The position numbers and the translations under genes were made by a program. DNA of 64,000 nt from Desulfobulbaceae bacterium. Lineage in GTDB: Bacteria > Desulfobacterota > Desulfobulbia > Desulfobulbales > Desulfobulbaceae. This document shows, one piece after another, positions 27,488 to 36,220 of the stretch. The DNA is taken from positions 107,955 to 171,954 of the forward strand of contig DNUE01000067.1 of the NCBI GenBank assembly GCA_003508005.1, written 5' to 3'. Positions within the stretch are counted from its first letter, which is position 1, and the number at the start of each line of letters is the position of its first letter. The notes under the pieces are model-generated. The model saw only the letters and a list, made by a program, of their open reading frames with translations, did not search any database and had not been told where the DNA came from.

Positions 27488-27534
27488 TTGTGCGTTTATT
27501 TCTTATCATGCTGAAAAGTAATCCAAACGCACAA
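27488..27534 (-). promoter_or_regulatory. Inverted repeat in the leader of the RRM gene
   Basis: TTGTGCGTTT (27488-27497) is perfectly complementary to AAACGCACAA (27525-27534) with a 27-nt A/T-rich loop. It lies 19 bp upstream of the RRM start codon, within the predicted 5' leader. It could be a hairpin bound by the protein itself, a cold-responsive structure, or an operator dyad. Confidence 0.5.
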
Positions 27535-27624
27535 GGTACTTTCGAGCGACCGGCCGATGCCGGAAATACATAATTCACAGGATGTCTTCGCCTGTTTCAG
27601 ATCAACGGATCGAGATCCGCAAAC

Positions 27625-27723
27625 CTATTTTTTGTCCTTCTTGTTTTTCGGCTTGGGACGGCTCTTCCCGTTGCTGCTGCGAACTATTTTGCCGCGTTTG
27701 CTTCGTAAATCCCCTTTGCCCAT
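27625..27723 (-). CDS. Thx-like small ribosomal protein (30S protein Thx family)
   Basis: The minus strand encodes the 32-residue, very basic peptide MGKGDLRSKRGKIVRSSNGK followed by SRPKPKNKKDKK. The MGKGD-KxKRGKI start and the G-K-x-RPK centre are the hallmarks of the bacterial Thx proteins, short peptides embedded in the 30S head. AGAGG lies about 7 nt before the ATG. The gene is shorter than normal ORF cut-offs. A longer overlapping frame (27602-27823) exists on the same strand but lacks recognisable features. Confidence 0.8.
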   Translation of the reverse strand: MGKGDLRSKRGKIVRSSNGKSRPKPKNKKDKK

Positions 27724-27876
27724 ACATAACCTCTAATCTGGTCAACCGTTCCGCCGGAGTTGGACAACCACTCTGCGCCAGTTCGGCATAGTTCTTGAGT
27801 AATGGCCTGATGACTGAACTCATTTTTCAATATTTTTATTTATTACTGCATTGTAGAGGGGTATTGCAACAGTTTT

Positions 27877-28266
27877 TTATCCCTGTTGTCGGTTTAATCG
27901 CTGAAGAATCGCGGGGGGCAGAGGCTCAAGAAATGCCACGCCCAGCCTGAACGGCGGCAGCCCTTCGCCCTGCTCCTTCTTCAGCCAGATGGGCCGTACC
28001 GGCAGAGTGAGGTGAATGTCCTCGTCTTTCGACGGAAAGACGATATTCAGCTGGAGGGCGTCGGATCCCATTGGTCCGTAGGCAAGATGGGTCCGGCCGG
28101 CCATGATTTCGGCTAGGGCGATCCCCGCACCGTGCCGGGAAATGCTGGTCAGCACCCCCTCGATAACCGGAGAGGCGGCCGCACCATTTCTGCCGAGGGT
28201 CAAGAATACCCCAATTTCCCGCGGACAAGGTTCGCGGTCTTCTCGGCGACGTTCTTGCTCCGGCAT
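27877..28266 (-). CDS. PilZ-like domain protein (putative c-di-GMP effector)
   Basis: The 129-residue protein has an Arg-rich start (EQERRREDREPCPREI) and a short beta-rich body with SISRHGAGIAL in the place of the (D/N)xSxxG motif of PilZ domains, and a final strand FRLGVAFLEPLP. PilZ domains bind cyclic di-GMP through the N-terminal arginines and this loop. The loop here is degenerate (ISRHG), so binding is uncertain. The gene lies 27 bp downstream of an HD-GYP protein on the same strand, consistent with a shared c-di-GMP role. Confidence 0.7.
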   Translation of the reverse strand: MPEQERRREDREPCPREIGVFLTLGRNGAAASPVIEGVLTSISRHGAGIALAEIMAGRTHLAYGPMGSDALQLNIVFPSKDEDIHLTLPVRPIWLKKEQGEGLPPFRLGVAFLEPLPPAILQRLNRQQG

Positions 28267-28293
28267 GAATTCTTTCCTTGCGCTGGGCCCTGG

Positions 28294-29508
28294 TTATTGG
28301 AATTTTTTCCGGATGGCGTTCAGCACGTCGATGACCTGGAAAAAGGCCTCCACCACCTCCGGGTCAAAATGGGTTCCGGAATTTTCCCTGATGATCCTGT
28401 AGACTTCCTCCTCGGTCAGGGGGTCCTTGTAAGAGCGGCGACTGCACAGGGCGTCGTAGACATCGGCCAAGGCGGTGATCCGGGCCGTGATCGGAATGTT
28501 CTGCCCCCATTTTGCCTCCGGGTTCGTCTCGATGTCGACATCCAGTTCCGGAACACGGCCGGGATACCCGCGGCCATCCCATTTTTCGTGATGGTTCAGG
28601 GCGATCTCCAGGCTCATCTGATCCAGTTCCGAGGTAATCGAGGTAAACAGCTTGGCTCCGTATACCGTGTGTTTCTTGATCTCTTCAAATTCCTCCTCGG
28701 TCAGCTTGCCCGGTTTTTTCAGAATGGCGTCCGGGATGCCGACCTTGCCAACATCATGAAGCATGGCGGCGAGCCGGATCAGGTCGCGGGTGGCCTTGAT
28801 CTTCCCGTCGTCGATGCTCCGGTTCAGCGCCCAGCGTTCGTAGATTTCCGCGGAATAGGCCCCCACCCTCTGGACATGGGCGCCTGTTTCCGCGGGGTCG
28901 CGCAGTTCGGCCATGGACATCATGCGCAGGATCAGCTCCCGGTTCATGATCCCCCGTTCAATGGTAACCGCGGCGTTGCTGGCAAAGAAGGAGACAAAGA
29001 CCTGGTTGTGTTCGGAAAAGGGGACGATGTTCCCGTTTTCGTCCTTGGCATTGATCAGCTGCATGACCCCCACCAGCCGGTCTTCAATAGTGAGCAGGGG
29101 CAGGGTCAGGATGGAGACAGTCCGGTAGCCGTGCTCTTCATCAAAGGAGGTGTTGAACCGGTAGGGCGCGGTCGGCGGCAGGTGGTAGGCATCCCCGATG
29201 TTGAGCGGTTCGCGGGTCATGGCCACATGCCCGACGATTGAATCGTGGGAGATGGGGACCCGCAGGTTTATGTACTGGGCGGCCCGGCTTTTTTCCCGGT
29301 CGTAGAGGAAATCGTTCTGCACATAGCTGAACACCAGGAATTTCTTCTCCTGGACCAGATAGATGGAGCCAGCCTCCGCGTTGGCCAGGCGGCGCGATTC
29401 GGTGAGAATCCGGTCGAGTATGGTGTCGACGTCCTTGAGGGAGTTGAGATCGTCGATGATCTTGAGGATGGCGCTGACTTCTTCGCTGGAGTAGTTCGGC
29501 TGGGTCAT
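28294..29508 (-). CDS. GAF-HD-GYP protein, putative cyclic di-GMP phosphodiesterase
   Basis: The 404-residue protein has an N-terminal GAF domain (about 20-180; LANAEAGSIYLVQEKKFLVF), then an HD-GYP domain with the metal pair His251-Asp252 in LHDVGKVGIPD, the HH pair of NHHEKWDGRGYPG, and GYP at 314-316. All motifs for c-di-GMP hydrolysis are intact. No membrane segment is seen, so it would act in the cytoplasm with GAF as the sensor. It probably shares a transcript with the PilZ-like gene. Confidence 0.93.
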   Translation of the reverse strand: MTQPNYSSEEVSAILKIIDDLNSLKDVDTILDRILTESRRLANAEAGSIYLVQEKKFLVFSYVQNDFLYDREKSRAAQYINLRVPISHDSIVGHVAMTREPLNIGDAYHLPPTAPYRFNTSFDEEHGYRTVSILTLPLLTIEDRLVGVMQLINAKDENGNIVPFSEHNQVFVSFFASNAAVTIERGIMNRELILRMMSMAELRDPAETGAHVQRVGAYSAEIYERWALNRSIDDGKIKATRDLIRLAAMLHDVGKVGIPDAILKKPGKLTEEEFEEIKKHTVYGAKLFTSITSELDQMSLEIALNHHEKWDGRGYPGRVPELDVDIETNPEAKWGQNIPITARITALADVYDALCSRRSYKDPLTEEEVYRIIRENSGTHFDPEVVEAFFQVIDVLNAIRKKFQ

Positions 29509-29635
29509 ATCTTCCTCGATCGATTGGTGGGGCCGGACCTATCGAGCACAAGAAAGGTGCACGGAAGACGGCAACCGAATGATCGGTGCTCGGACGGTGC
29601 GGTCGATAGGGGCGAGAAGAATGGATTGCCTGCGC

Positions 29636-29953
29636 TCATATGGGCGGGGCGATGGTGACCACGATGCGCATGTCGGTGTCGGCCCGGACACCGTGGGGTT
29701 CACGGATATCCGAAATGAGGATGTCGCCGGCCCGGGCCGGGATGGTCACCTCATTGTCCCCGAGGAAGGCGCCGCTGCCCTCTATGATGTGGATGCTTAC
29801 CTGGCCGTCCAGATCATGGGCGTGCACCGGAAAGATCCTGCCCGCAGCGATGTTGAAGTTGATGATCTTGAAATGCTCAGATTCGTGCAGGACAAAGTTT
29901 TTCATGCCGATGGGATTAAATGCGCGGGTGGCTGCCAGTTCAACTTTTTTCAT
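29636..29953 (-). CDS. Small cupin-domain protein
   Basis: This 105-residue single-domain cupin shows motif 1 PVHAHDLDGQVSIHIIEGSG (two His plus a distal residue) and motif 2 PARAGDILISDIREPHGVRA (His). These are the residues that usually bind a metal in cupins. GGAGGA lies 3 nt before ATG 29953, so I reject the in-frame start at 29965. Function is not determinable from the fold; it could be a sensor domain, isomerase or storage-type protein. Confidence 0.85.
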   Translation of the reverse strand: MKKVELAATRAFNPIGMKNFVLHESEHFKIINFNIAAGRIFPVHAHDLDGQVSIHIIEGSGAFLGDNEVTIPARAGDILISDIREPHGVRADTDMRIVVTIAPPI

Positions 29954-30320
29954 AGGTCCTCCCAAAAGGGTGCTTCTTTGTCCGCGAATGATTCACTTCC
30001 GCAAATCGGGGTATAGTGTATTGTAGTGGAAAAAAGAGGAAAAAAGCAAGGAGAAGGAAAACTGGTGCTGTGCGAGGCGTTCGCCGGGCCAGTCCGGTTC
30101 GTCTTGACTTCTCCCGCCGTTCATTCTCGGAGTCCAACAGCAATGACCTCGTCTCCATGCCCCGCGGTATGCTTGATCGGACAACCTGTCCCAAAGAAAG
30201 CGAACTCTTTTTACCCGCATCATTTATGATGCGCATGAGATTGACTCCTTTCGCCCGACAGTGCCCGGGGCGTCCTCATATGCGGCTGTTATTTGGGTAT
30301 TGAAGAGTCGGCCTTTCAAT

Positions 30321-30336
30321 GCAACATTTTTGTTTC
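30321..30336. promoter_or_regulatory. Putative enhancer-binding site, copy 1
   Basis: GCAACATTTTTGTTTC is an imperfect dyad (GCAACA against TGTTTC, five of six pairs). It shares 14 of its 16 positions with copy 2, which lies 81 bp downstream. It sits about 300 bp upstream of the start predicted from the sigma-54 promoter. Confidence 0.5.
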
Positions 30337-30401
30337 ATGCTGGTTAGCTAATTAAAATTACTGGATTTTGCTGGAATGATTGGTCACCGGAAACCAGTAG
30401 G

Positions 30402-30417
30402 GCAACATTTTTGTTGC
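30402..30417. promoter_or_regulatory. Putative enhancer-binding site, copy 2
   Basis: GCAACATTTTTGTTGC is a perfect 6-bp dyad around TTTT. It lies about 220 bp upstream of the predicted sigma-54 transcription start, the normal range for sites of NtrC-type activators. The activator is not encoded next to it. Confidence 0.55.
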
Positions 30418-30598
30418 TCGGGGACCTGACTGGAGAAGAACCGTATCAGTGTTACTCAGCCTGAATTATTTTATCTCAATTCTCTGTATCGTTCACAATG
30501 AAATCATGAGAAAGTTCTTTGATTCGGCAATGTTTCCCCATTCTTGCCCTCTCCTTTGCGAGGACTTGTCCTCATAAAAGGTTGGGGCGCGTGAGTTG

Positions 30599-30614
30599 TG
30601 GAACATGTTTTGCA
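30599..30614 (+). promoter_or_regulatory. Sigma-54 (RpoN) promoter
   Basis: TGGAACATGTTTTGCA matches the -24/-12 consensus TGGCACRNNNNTTGCA at every defined base except one (A for C). The GG-N10-GC spacing is exact. Transcription would start near 30626, giving a leader of about 120 nt to the oxidoreductase ATG. Confidence 0.65.
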
Positions 30615-30744
30615 GAATGAAAAGAAGAGCCCGACAACAAAGTCCCCAGGTTAGCCGCAACCATTCCCACGCGGAAACAAAAAAGCGGACCCGGGATGAC
30701 CAATTTTCATCATTCGATTTATTAACTATCTGCAGGAGGGCATC

Positions 30745-33561
30745 ATGGACCGTCAGCAACAGAAAAACCTGGCTCACATATATCGATTTTACGCAACACT
30801 CTTCCGGGATGAGCTCTCTCTTGAACATGTGCAGTTTCTCGCGTCTCCGCTTTTCCTCAAATATTGCAAATGGACCTACGAACTGGCAGCGGACCCGGCC
30901 CACCGGGAAGCTGCCGGGCGCTTCCTGGCCTATTTGCAACTGCTCACACCGCAAGCGCTCCAGGAACTGCTGCGCTACGAATATGCCGACCTTTTTCTCA
31001 ATGCCGGCCCCAACCCGGTTTTTCCCTACGAGTCCGTGCATGTTTCCAAAACTCCGGTTGTGCAGCAGCAGTCCGTTTTTGCTCTGCGTGAGCTGCTGCG
31101 AAGCATAGGGGTTCACGTCGATCCGGAATTCAAGGATCTTGACGATCATGTTGCCGTTGAACTGGAAGTCTGCGCGCATCTTCTCGACGAGGGAAAGCTT
31201 GAGCAATATACGTCATTTTTCGCCGGAACCATTGTTAACTGGCTCCCCGAGTTCTGCAATCAACTCGCCAGCTGCAGCCAGACACCTTTTTACCGTGAAT
31301 TGGCCAGCCTCTGCGGGGCATTTATCGAGTATTGCAAAACCTTGATCGAACAACCTCCTGTTTCAGGAGAGGACCCGCCGGATACCTTCTGCAGCCGCTA
31401 TGCCCAAAGCCTCAAGATCGCAGAATTTAAACCGGCTCCTGCTCTTTTTCTGCCGGGAGCACAAAAGCCCGAGCCTGAAAGGGAAATCCCAAGCCACTGC
31501 TATACCTGCGGCGCCCTGTGCGGCATGACGGCCAAGGTGCAAGACGGGGTGATGGTTAAAGTGGGGGGGCTCAAGGGCGACCCCAAGGGTGACGGGCGGC
31601 TTTGTCCCAAGGGTGGGGCGGCGACCAAGCACGTGTACAGCGCGTACCGGCTCAAGTCCCCCCTGATCCGCGAGAACGGCCGCTTCCGAAAGGCAGGCTG
31701 GGATGAGGCCCTCGGGTACGTGGCCGACAGATTGGCCGCTATTCCGGCAGGCAAGCTTGCCTATTTCCGCGGCAACGATTACGCCAATTTCGTCCATGAG
31801 GCGTTTTTCGAGCATCTCGGCTGTCCCAAGGGAACCCACCGGACCATGTGCGATAATGCCAACCGCATGGCCAACGAGCACAACCTGAGCGACAAGAGAC
31901 CGTGGATAAATTACGACGAAGCAGAGTATATTATCCTGTTCGGCAACAACGAACTGGCCACTTCCTACGGTCAGCGCAAGACAGCCGCACTCAAGAAAGC
32001 TGTTGAGAGGGGGGCCAGGCTTGTTGTTTTTGATCCGAGAAAAACAGAGACCGCGGCCAAGGCCTCAAAATGGCTGCCGATCAAGCCCAGCACGGATGGT
32101 GCCGCCGCCCTGGCCATGGCCCACGTCATCATAACCGAGGACCTGTATGATAAGGAATTCGTGGAAAACTGGACCACGGGCTTTGACCAATTCAAAAAAC
32201 GGGTGACCGGGGAAGAAGACGGCATTGCCAGGACCCCTGAGTGGGCGGAAAAAATATGCGGCATCGCCGCCTCCGACCTGCGGACTATAGCACGGGAATT
32301 CGCCGCCGCCAAAGCCAAGGGCGTCCTCTCCTGGACCGGGCTCGCCCAGGTTCCCAACGGTCACTGGGCTACATCCGCAATTCAGGCGCTCAACGGACTC
32401 TGCGGCACCTTCGACGCCCCGGGCGGCCCCTCGCTGCCATTTAAAAGAAAGCTCGGTTCGGCCTGGAGGGACGGTCAGAAGAAACCGGAAAAAAAAGCAG
32501 CCCCCAAACTGGACAAGTTTCTGCTCTGGTCCGGCTGGTCGCCCGCCAAGTTTGAAGAACAGGTTGCCGATGGCCGTATCCAGGCCCTTGTTTCCTACTG
32601 GGCAGACCCGGTTCTGACCTGGGGTAATTCCGCTTCCGTGGCCAGGGGGCTTGAAAAGCTTGATTTTTGCGTCACCATAGATGCCTTTATGTGCAACACG
32701 GCTCTGTTCAGTGACGTGGTGTTGCCCGATTCAACCTGGTTGGAACAGGCTCAGGTGAAACCGGACTGGCTGTACGAGGCCTTTCTCAGCTATTTTGCCG
32801 AGGTGGTGCCGCCCATGTACGATTCCCGCCCCATGTACCGCATTATCCAAGGGCTTGCGGACAAGATGGGCGTCAGTGACGCATTCCCCTGGGGCAGCAT
32901 TGAGGAGGCTTTCGCCAACCAGTTGCGCGATCTGCCCTGGAGCCTGGAAGAGCTCAAAAAGAACGGCTATATCATCACCGACCCGGCCGAATATTATAAG
33001 TATAAACGATGGGGATCAATTAATCCGCCCACGGGCTACGGCAGTTCGGGATCAAGCCGGACCGGGAAGTATAACTTCGTTAATCCGGTCAGCCTGGAAA
33101 TGGGGGTGGATCCCCTTCCGAACCACAAGGAGATTGACAGCCAGTTGGACCCTGATGAAACATACCCCTTTATTTTCGGGAACTACAGAGTTTTTCAGCA
33201 CGAGCACTGTTCGACCTTCAACAACTACCAGCTGATGAAGCTGCGTGGCTCGAACGTCCTGGTCATGAACTCCGAGGACGCGAAACAACTTAATATTGTT
33301 TCCGGGGATACGGTCCGCATAAGCTCACCGTGGGGAAGCACGCTCATCAAGGCGGAGGTGACGGACGATATTCGCCAGGGAGTGCTCGGCGCGGCAGGCG
33401 GATACGGGCACGTGCGCGGCCTGGAGGGCGACCCCAAATTTCCCGAATTCGGGGGGATCAACGTGCCGGGCGAACTCATGCCGCCGAACGTCACGGAGCC
33501 CACCGGCGGCACGCCCCTTTTGAAGTATGTCAAAACGCGCCTGGAGAAAATCGCCAGCTAG
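30745..33561 (+). CDS. Fused TorD-like chaperone domain and molybdopterin oxidoreductase
   Basis: This 938-residue protein joins two usually separate proteins. Residues 1 to about 210 are a helical TorD/DmsD/NarJ-like domain (YEYADLFLNAGPNPVFPYES matches the TorD signature), which normally binds and matures a Mo enzyme. Residues from about 248 are a bis-MGD oxidoreductase: Cys252, Cys255, Cys259 and Cys287 (CYTCGALCG...LCPKG) bind a 4Fe-4S cluster, and Cys369 in THRTMCDNANR is a possible Mo ligand. The C-terminal dinucleotide-binding domain (GSNVLVMNSEDAKQLNIVSG) is complete. There is no Tat signal and no Fe-S or membrane subunit next door, so it should be cytoplasmic. Substrate unknown. A sigma-54 promoter precedes it. 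Confidence 0.88.
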   Translation: MDRQQQKNLAHIYRFYATLFRDELSLEHVQFLASPLFLKYCKWTYELAADPAHREAAGRFLAYLQLLTPQALQELLRYEYADLFLNAGPNPVFPYESVHVSKTPVVQQQSVFALRELLRSIGVHVDPEFKDLDDHVAVELEVCAHLLDEGKLEQYTSFFAGTIVNWLPEFCNQLASCSQTPFYRELASLCGAFIEYCKTLIEQPPVSGEDPPDTFCSRYAQSLKIAEFKPAPALFLPGAQKPEPEREIPSHCYTCGALCGMTAKVQDGVMVKVGGLKGDPKGDGRLCPKGGAATKHVYSAYRLKSPLIRENGRFRKAGWDEALGYVADRLAAIPAGKLAYFRGNDYANFVHEAFFEHLGCPKGTHRTMCDNANRMANEHNLSDKRPWINYDEAEYIILFGNNELATSYGQRKTAALKKAVERGARLVVFDPRKTETAAKASKWLPIKPSTDGAAALAMAHVIITEDLYDKEFVENWTTGFDQFKKRVTGEEDGIARTPEWAEKICGIAASDLRTIAREFAAAKAKGVLSWTGLAQVPNGHWATSAIQALNGLCGTFDAPGGPSLPFKRKLGSAWRDGQKKPEKKAAPKLDKFLLWSGWSPAKFEEQVADGRIQALVSYWADPVLTWGNSASVARGLEKLDFCVTIDAFMCNTALFSDVVLPDSTWLEQAQVKPDWLYEAFLSYFAEVVPPMYDSRPMYRIIQGLADKMGVSDAFPWGSIEEAFANQLRDLPWSLEELKKNGYIITDPAEYYKYKRWGSINPPTGYGSSGSSRTGKYNFVNPVSLEMGVDPLPNHKEIDSQLDPDETYPFIFGNYRVFQHEHCSTFNNYQLMKLRGSNVLVMNSEDAKQLNIVSGDTVRISSPWGSTLIKAEVTDDIRQGVLGAAGGYGHVRGLEGDPKFPEFGGINVPGELMPPNVTEPTGGTPLLKYVKTRLEKIAS

Positions 33562-33597
33562 GCTTGCCCCAGAGGTGCTGTCGGGCCCAGGCCTGCC

Positions 33598-33636
33598 TTC
33601 TATCGCACCCTCTTCTCCCCGGAGGGTGCGATAGAA
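33598..33636 (+). terminator. Strong hairpin after the oxidoreductase gene, probable terminator
   Basis: A 15-bp perfect inverted repeat (33598-33612 with 33622-33636, core CGCACCCTC/GAGGGTGCG) has a 9-nt loop and lies 37 bp after the stop codon. It lacks a long T-run, so it may terminate weakly or protect the mRNA 3' end. Confidence 0.6.
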
Positions 33637-33776
33637 AGCTTCAGTTTCAATTATAATAGTTTGAAGAAGTGAAGATTCGGGGCTCGGCCCTGTTTTTTTA
33701 GCCGGTCCTAAAAAAAGCGATTTCTTATCACCATCACCGTCTGGGAAAAAGGTCGACAAAGAAAGGTTCCTTCACT

Positions 33777-35732
33777 ATGAGCATTACCCAACGATTCGGC
33801 GTCACATCTCTTGTCCTCGTTTTTCTTTCCGTTGCGCTCATCGGTGTGATAACGGGGCGCTATGCCGTTGAGCTTGTCAGACAAGCGGAAATGAAGGAAC
33901 TGAACGGGCAATTTTCTCAACTATCCGAAGCCATAGACTTCGAATCTAAACGCGCCGCGTCGATGGCGCTCGAACTTTCAGCCTTGCCGAGCATAATCGG
34001 GGCTTTTGCCGAGCGCGACAGAGAAAAGCTTTTGGCGCTCACGCAACACATCTATACAACCAAAAAGAACGAACTTGGCATTGAGCAATTTCAATTTCAT
34101 CTTCCCCCCGCCACTTCTTTTTTGCGTGTCAATAAGCCAGAAAAATTCGGCGACGATCTTTCATCATTTCGCTACATGGTTGTTGAGGTCAATAAAGACT
34201 TGAAGGCCCATCGAGGGCTGGAAGTCGGGGTTACCGGCCTTGGGATTCGCGGCGTTGTTCCCGTCTTTCACGAAGAAAAACACATTGGAAGCCTTGAGTT
34301 CGGGCTTGCTTTCGATCAGGCTTTTTTCGAGTCGCTCAAGAAAACGTTTAAAGCCGATTATGTTTTTTATGCTCCCTCAAACAAAGAGCTTAAATTGTTT
34401 GCAAAGACACATGGGGCAAAGGAGGCTTTAACGGCAGAGGAACTTCAAACAGCCGTTAGTGGAACTCCCGTCAAAAAAGAAATCACAGAAGGCGATGCGC
34501 ATTACGCTATTTTGGGACATGTTGTGCACGACTACAGCGGTAAAAACGCAGGCGTTATCGAGATCGTTATCGAAACATCGGAATATATCTCTAAAATTAA
34601 GGAATCCCGCAACACGGTTTATGGAATAACGGCTGTAATTTTACTGATCGCCGGGTTTTTGTCGCTCTTGATTGGACGAAGCATCGCGCGGCCGGTCGTT
34701 TCAATGACGCAGGCCATGAAGATTCTAGCGGATGGGGATCACAGCGTAGAGGTGCCTGGCACGGGGCGCAAAGACGAAATCGGAATGATGGCCGCCGCAG
34801 TAGACGTCTTTAAACGTAACGCCATCGAAACGGAAGCCTTGCGTCGCGAACAAGAGCGCGCAAAGAAGCAAGCGGAAATCGAACGCAAGAAAACCTTGCT
34901 GGACATGGCGGATCATTTTGAGACGAGCGTGATGGGCATTGTGAAGGGCGTCGCTTCATCCTCGACCGTAATGCGCGCCACGGCAAAATCAATGTCACAG
35001 ATTGCGCAGGAAACGAGCTCGCAAGCTGCTTCGGCGGCTTCGGCGTCAACGGAGGCCAGCACAAATGTGCAAACAGTCGCAAGCGCGACGGAAGAGCTCT
35101 CTACTTCAGTCAAGGAAATCAGTTTTAGCGTCACGAATGCAGCGCAGATCGCGCTAAAAGCTGCGGATACCACGGTAACAACAATGAAAACCGTGGAAAA
35201 ACTCGCCGTGGCTTCGAACAAAATCGGCGAGATTGTCGAACTTATAAACACAATCGCTTCGCGGACAAATTTGTTAGCCTTAAACGCCACCATCGAAGCG
35301 GCTCGCGCAGGAGATACGGGGAAAGGGTTTGCCGTCGTCGCCAACGAAGTCAAAGAACTCGCCAACCAGACGGCAAAGGCGACAGAGGAAATCACCGGAC
35401 AAATTGCGTCCGTTCAAAGCGAAACCGCTCATGCCGTGGACGCAATCCGGTCGATTTCATCGATTGTCGATAAAGTTCGTGATATTTCCGCATCGATTGC
35501 CGCCGCCGTCGAACAGCAGGGCGTGGCAACGAATGAAATTGCCAGAAACATTCAAGAAGCGTCAGCGGGAACGAACGCGGTCTCAAAGAATATCGTATCG
35601 GTGGAACGTTCCACAACGCAGACGGAAGAAGCATCGGAACAAGTTCTTTCAACAGCCGATGAGCTTGCCCAAAACGCCGAAGAACTCCGAAAAGAAGTTG
35701 ACGGTTTTCTTGCGAATATTCGCAACAGCTAA
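33777..35732 (+). CDS. Methyl-accepting chemotaxis protein (Cache sensor), likely horizontally acquired
   Basis: The 651-residue chemoreceptor has TM1 (about 8-30), a periplasmic Cache-type sensor (about 35-280), TM2 (about 283-303), HAMP and a cytoplasmic signalling domain with the conserved hairpin tip INTIASRTNLLALNATIEAARAG cut here to its core TNLLALNATIEAARAG. The gene is visibly AT-richer than its neighbours and uses different codons; its signalling helix (SSQAASAASASTEASTNVQT) resembles alphaproteobacterial receptors. A broken paralogue follows. I infer recent transfer of this block. Ligand unknown. Confidence 0.92.
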   Translation: MSITQRFGVTSLVLVFLSVALIGVITGRYAVELVRQAEMKELNGQFSQLSEAIDFESKRAASMALELSALPSIIGAFAERDREKLLALTQHIYTTKKNELGIEQFQFHLPPATSFLRVNKPEKFGDDLSSFRYMVVEVNKDLKAHRGLEVGVTGLGIRGVVPVFHEEKHIGSLEFGLAFDQAFFESLKKTFKADYVFYAPSNKELKLFAKTHGAKEALTAEELQTAVSGTPVKKEITEGDAHYAILGHVVHDYSGKNAGVIEIVIETSEYISKIKESRNTVYGITAVILLIAGFLSLLIGRSIARPVVSMTQAMKILADGDHSVEVPGTGRKDEIGMMAAAVDVFKRNAIETEALRREQERAKKQAEIERKKTLLDMADHFETSVMGIVKGVASSSTVMRATAKSMSQIAQETSSQAASAASASTEASTNVQTVASATEELSTSVKEISFSVTNAAQIALKAADTTVTTMKTVEKLAVASNKIGEIVELINTIASRTNLLALNATIEAARAGDTGKGFAVVANEVKELANQTAKATEEITGQIASVQSETAHAVDAIRSISSIVDKVRDISASIAAAVEQQGVATNEIARNIQEASAGTNAVSKNIVSVERSTTQTEEASEQVLSTADELAQNAEELRKEVDGFLANIRNS

Positions 35733-35806
35733 TTAGACCCCCGTCGTTTCTTTCGAAGAACCGAAGCGTTCGCTCGCCGTTGTCGCACTAAAAATAGGGC
35801 GCCTAA

Positions 35807-36220
35807 ATGAATATAACAAAACGCATCGGAGCGACAACTCTGGCCTTGGTTCTTATTTCCGTCGCTCTCGTTAGCGCGATAGCAAGTTGGTATGCCGTTC
35901 AGCTTGTCAAAAAGACCGAGCTGACGGAATTGAACAACCAATATACGCAACTGATAAGATCTATCGACCTTGACGCTCTTCGTGGTAAATCTATGGCCCT
36001 TGAGATTGCGGCTATGCGGAGCGTAACCTAGGCTTTCGCCGCCAGAGACAGAAAAGAACTTCTCAACCTCACACTTCCGATTTTCACGGCAGAGAAAAAA
36101 AAAATAGGCATTGCGCAATTTCATTTTCACCTTCCTCTCACCACTTCCTGTTTGCGCCTTCACATGCCGGAGAAATTCGGCGATGACCTCTCTTCGTTTC
36201 GACACACCGTTGTTATGTAA
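35807..36220 (+). pseudogene. Decayed paralogue of the upstream chemoreceptor (N-terminal part)
   Basis: Translation from ATG 35807 (MNITKRIGATTLALVLISVA) aligns along its length with the N-terminus of the 33777 receptor, including SMALEIAAM, IAQFHFHLPLTTS and PEKFGDDLSSFRHTVV. It is broken by an in-frame TAG at 36029-36031 and a TAA at 36218-36220. Immediately after the TAA the frame reads APSELHLF, matching APSNKELKLF some 70 residues further on in the intact protein, so an internal deletion has occurred. TM2, HAMP and signalling domains are missing. Confidence 0.88.

Larger units (their letters stand above)
29954..30744. other. Long regulatory intergenic region upstream of the molybdopterin oxidoreductase
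   Basis: No gene with coding character is visible in this 791-bp gap; the open frames on both strands lack starts and domains. Near 30010-30060 is a purine-rich stretch serving the cupin gene. From 30320 on, the region holds two copies of a GCAACA/TGTTGC dyad and a sigma-54-type promoter, described separately. A second short dyad, GCTGGTTAGC, lies at about 30339-30348. Confidence 0.5.

Noticed and set aside
27602..27823. 73-residue ORF overlapping the Thx-like gene
   Set aside because: No ribosome site or family motif; the Thx-like frame explains the coding signal in its second half.
30493..31206. 237-residue minus-strand ORF upstream of and within the oxidoreductase gene
   Set aside because: It overlaps the clear TorD-domain coding region and the sigma-54 promoter, with no recognisable domain.
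36029..36031. In-frame TAG in the chemoreceptor copy as recoding (pyrrolysine)
   Set aside because: A second stop and a large internal deletion follow, and there is no sign of pyrrolysine use; simple gene decay explains it.
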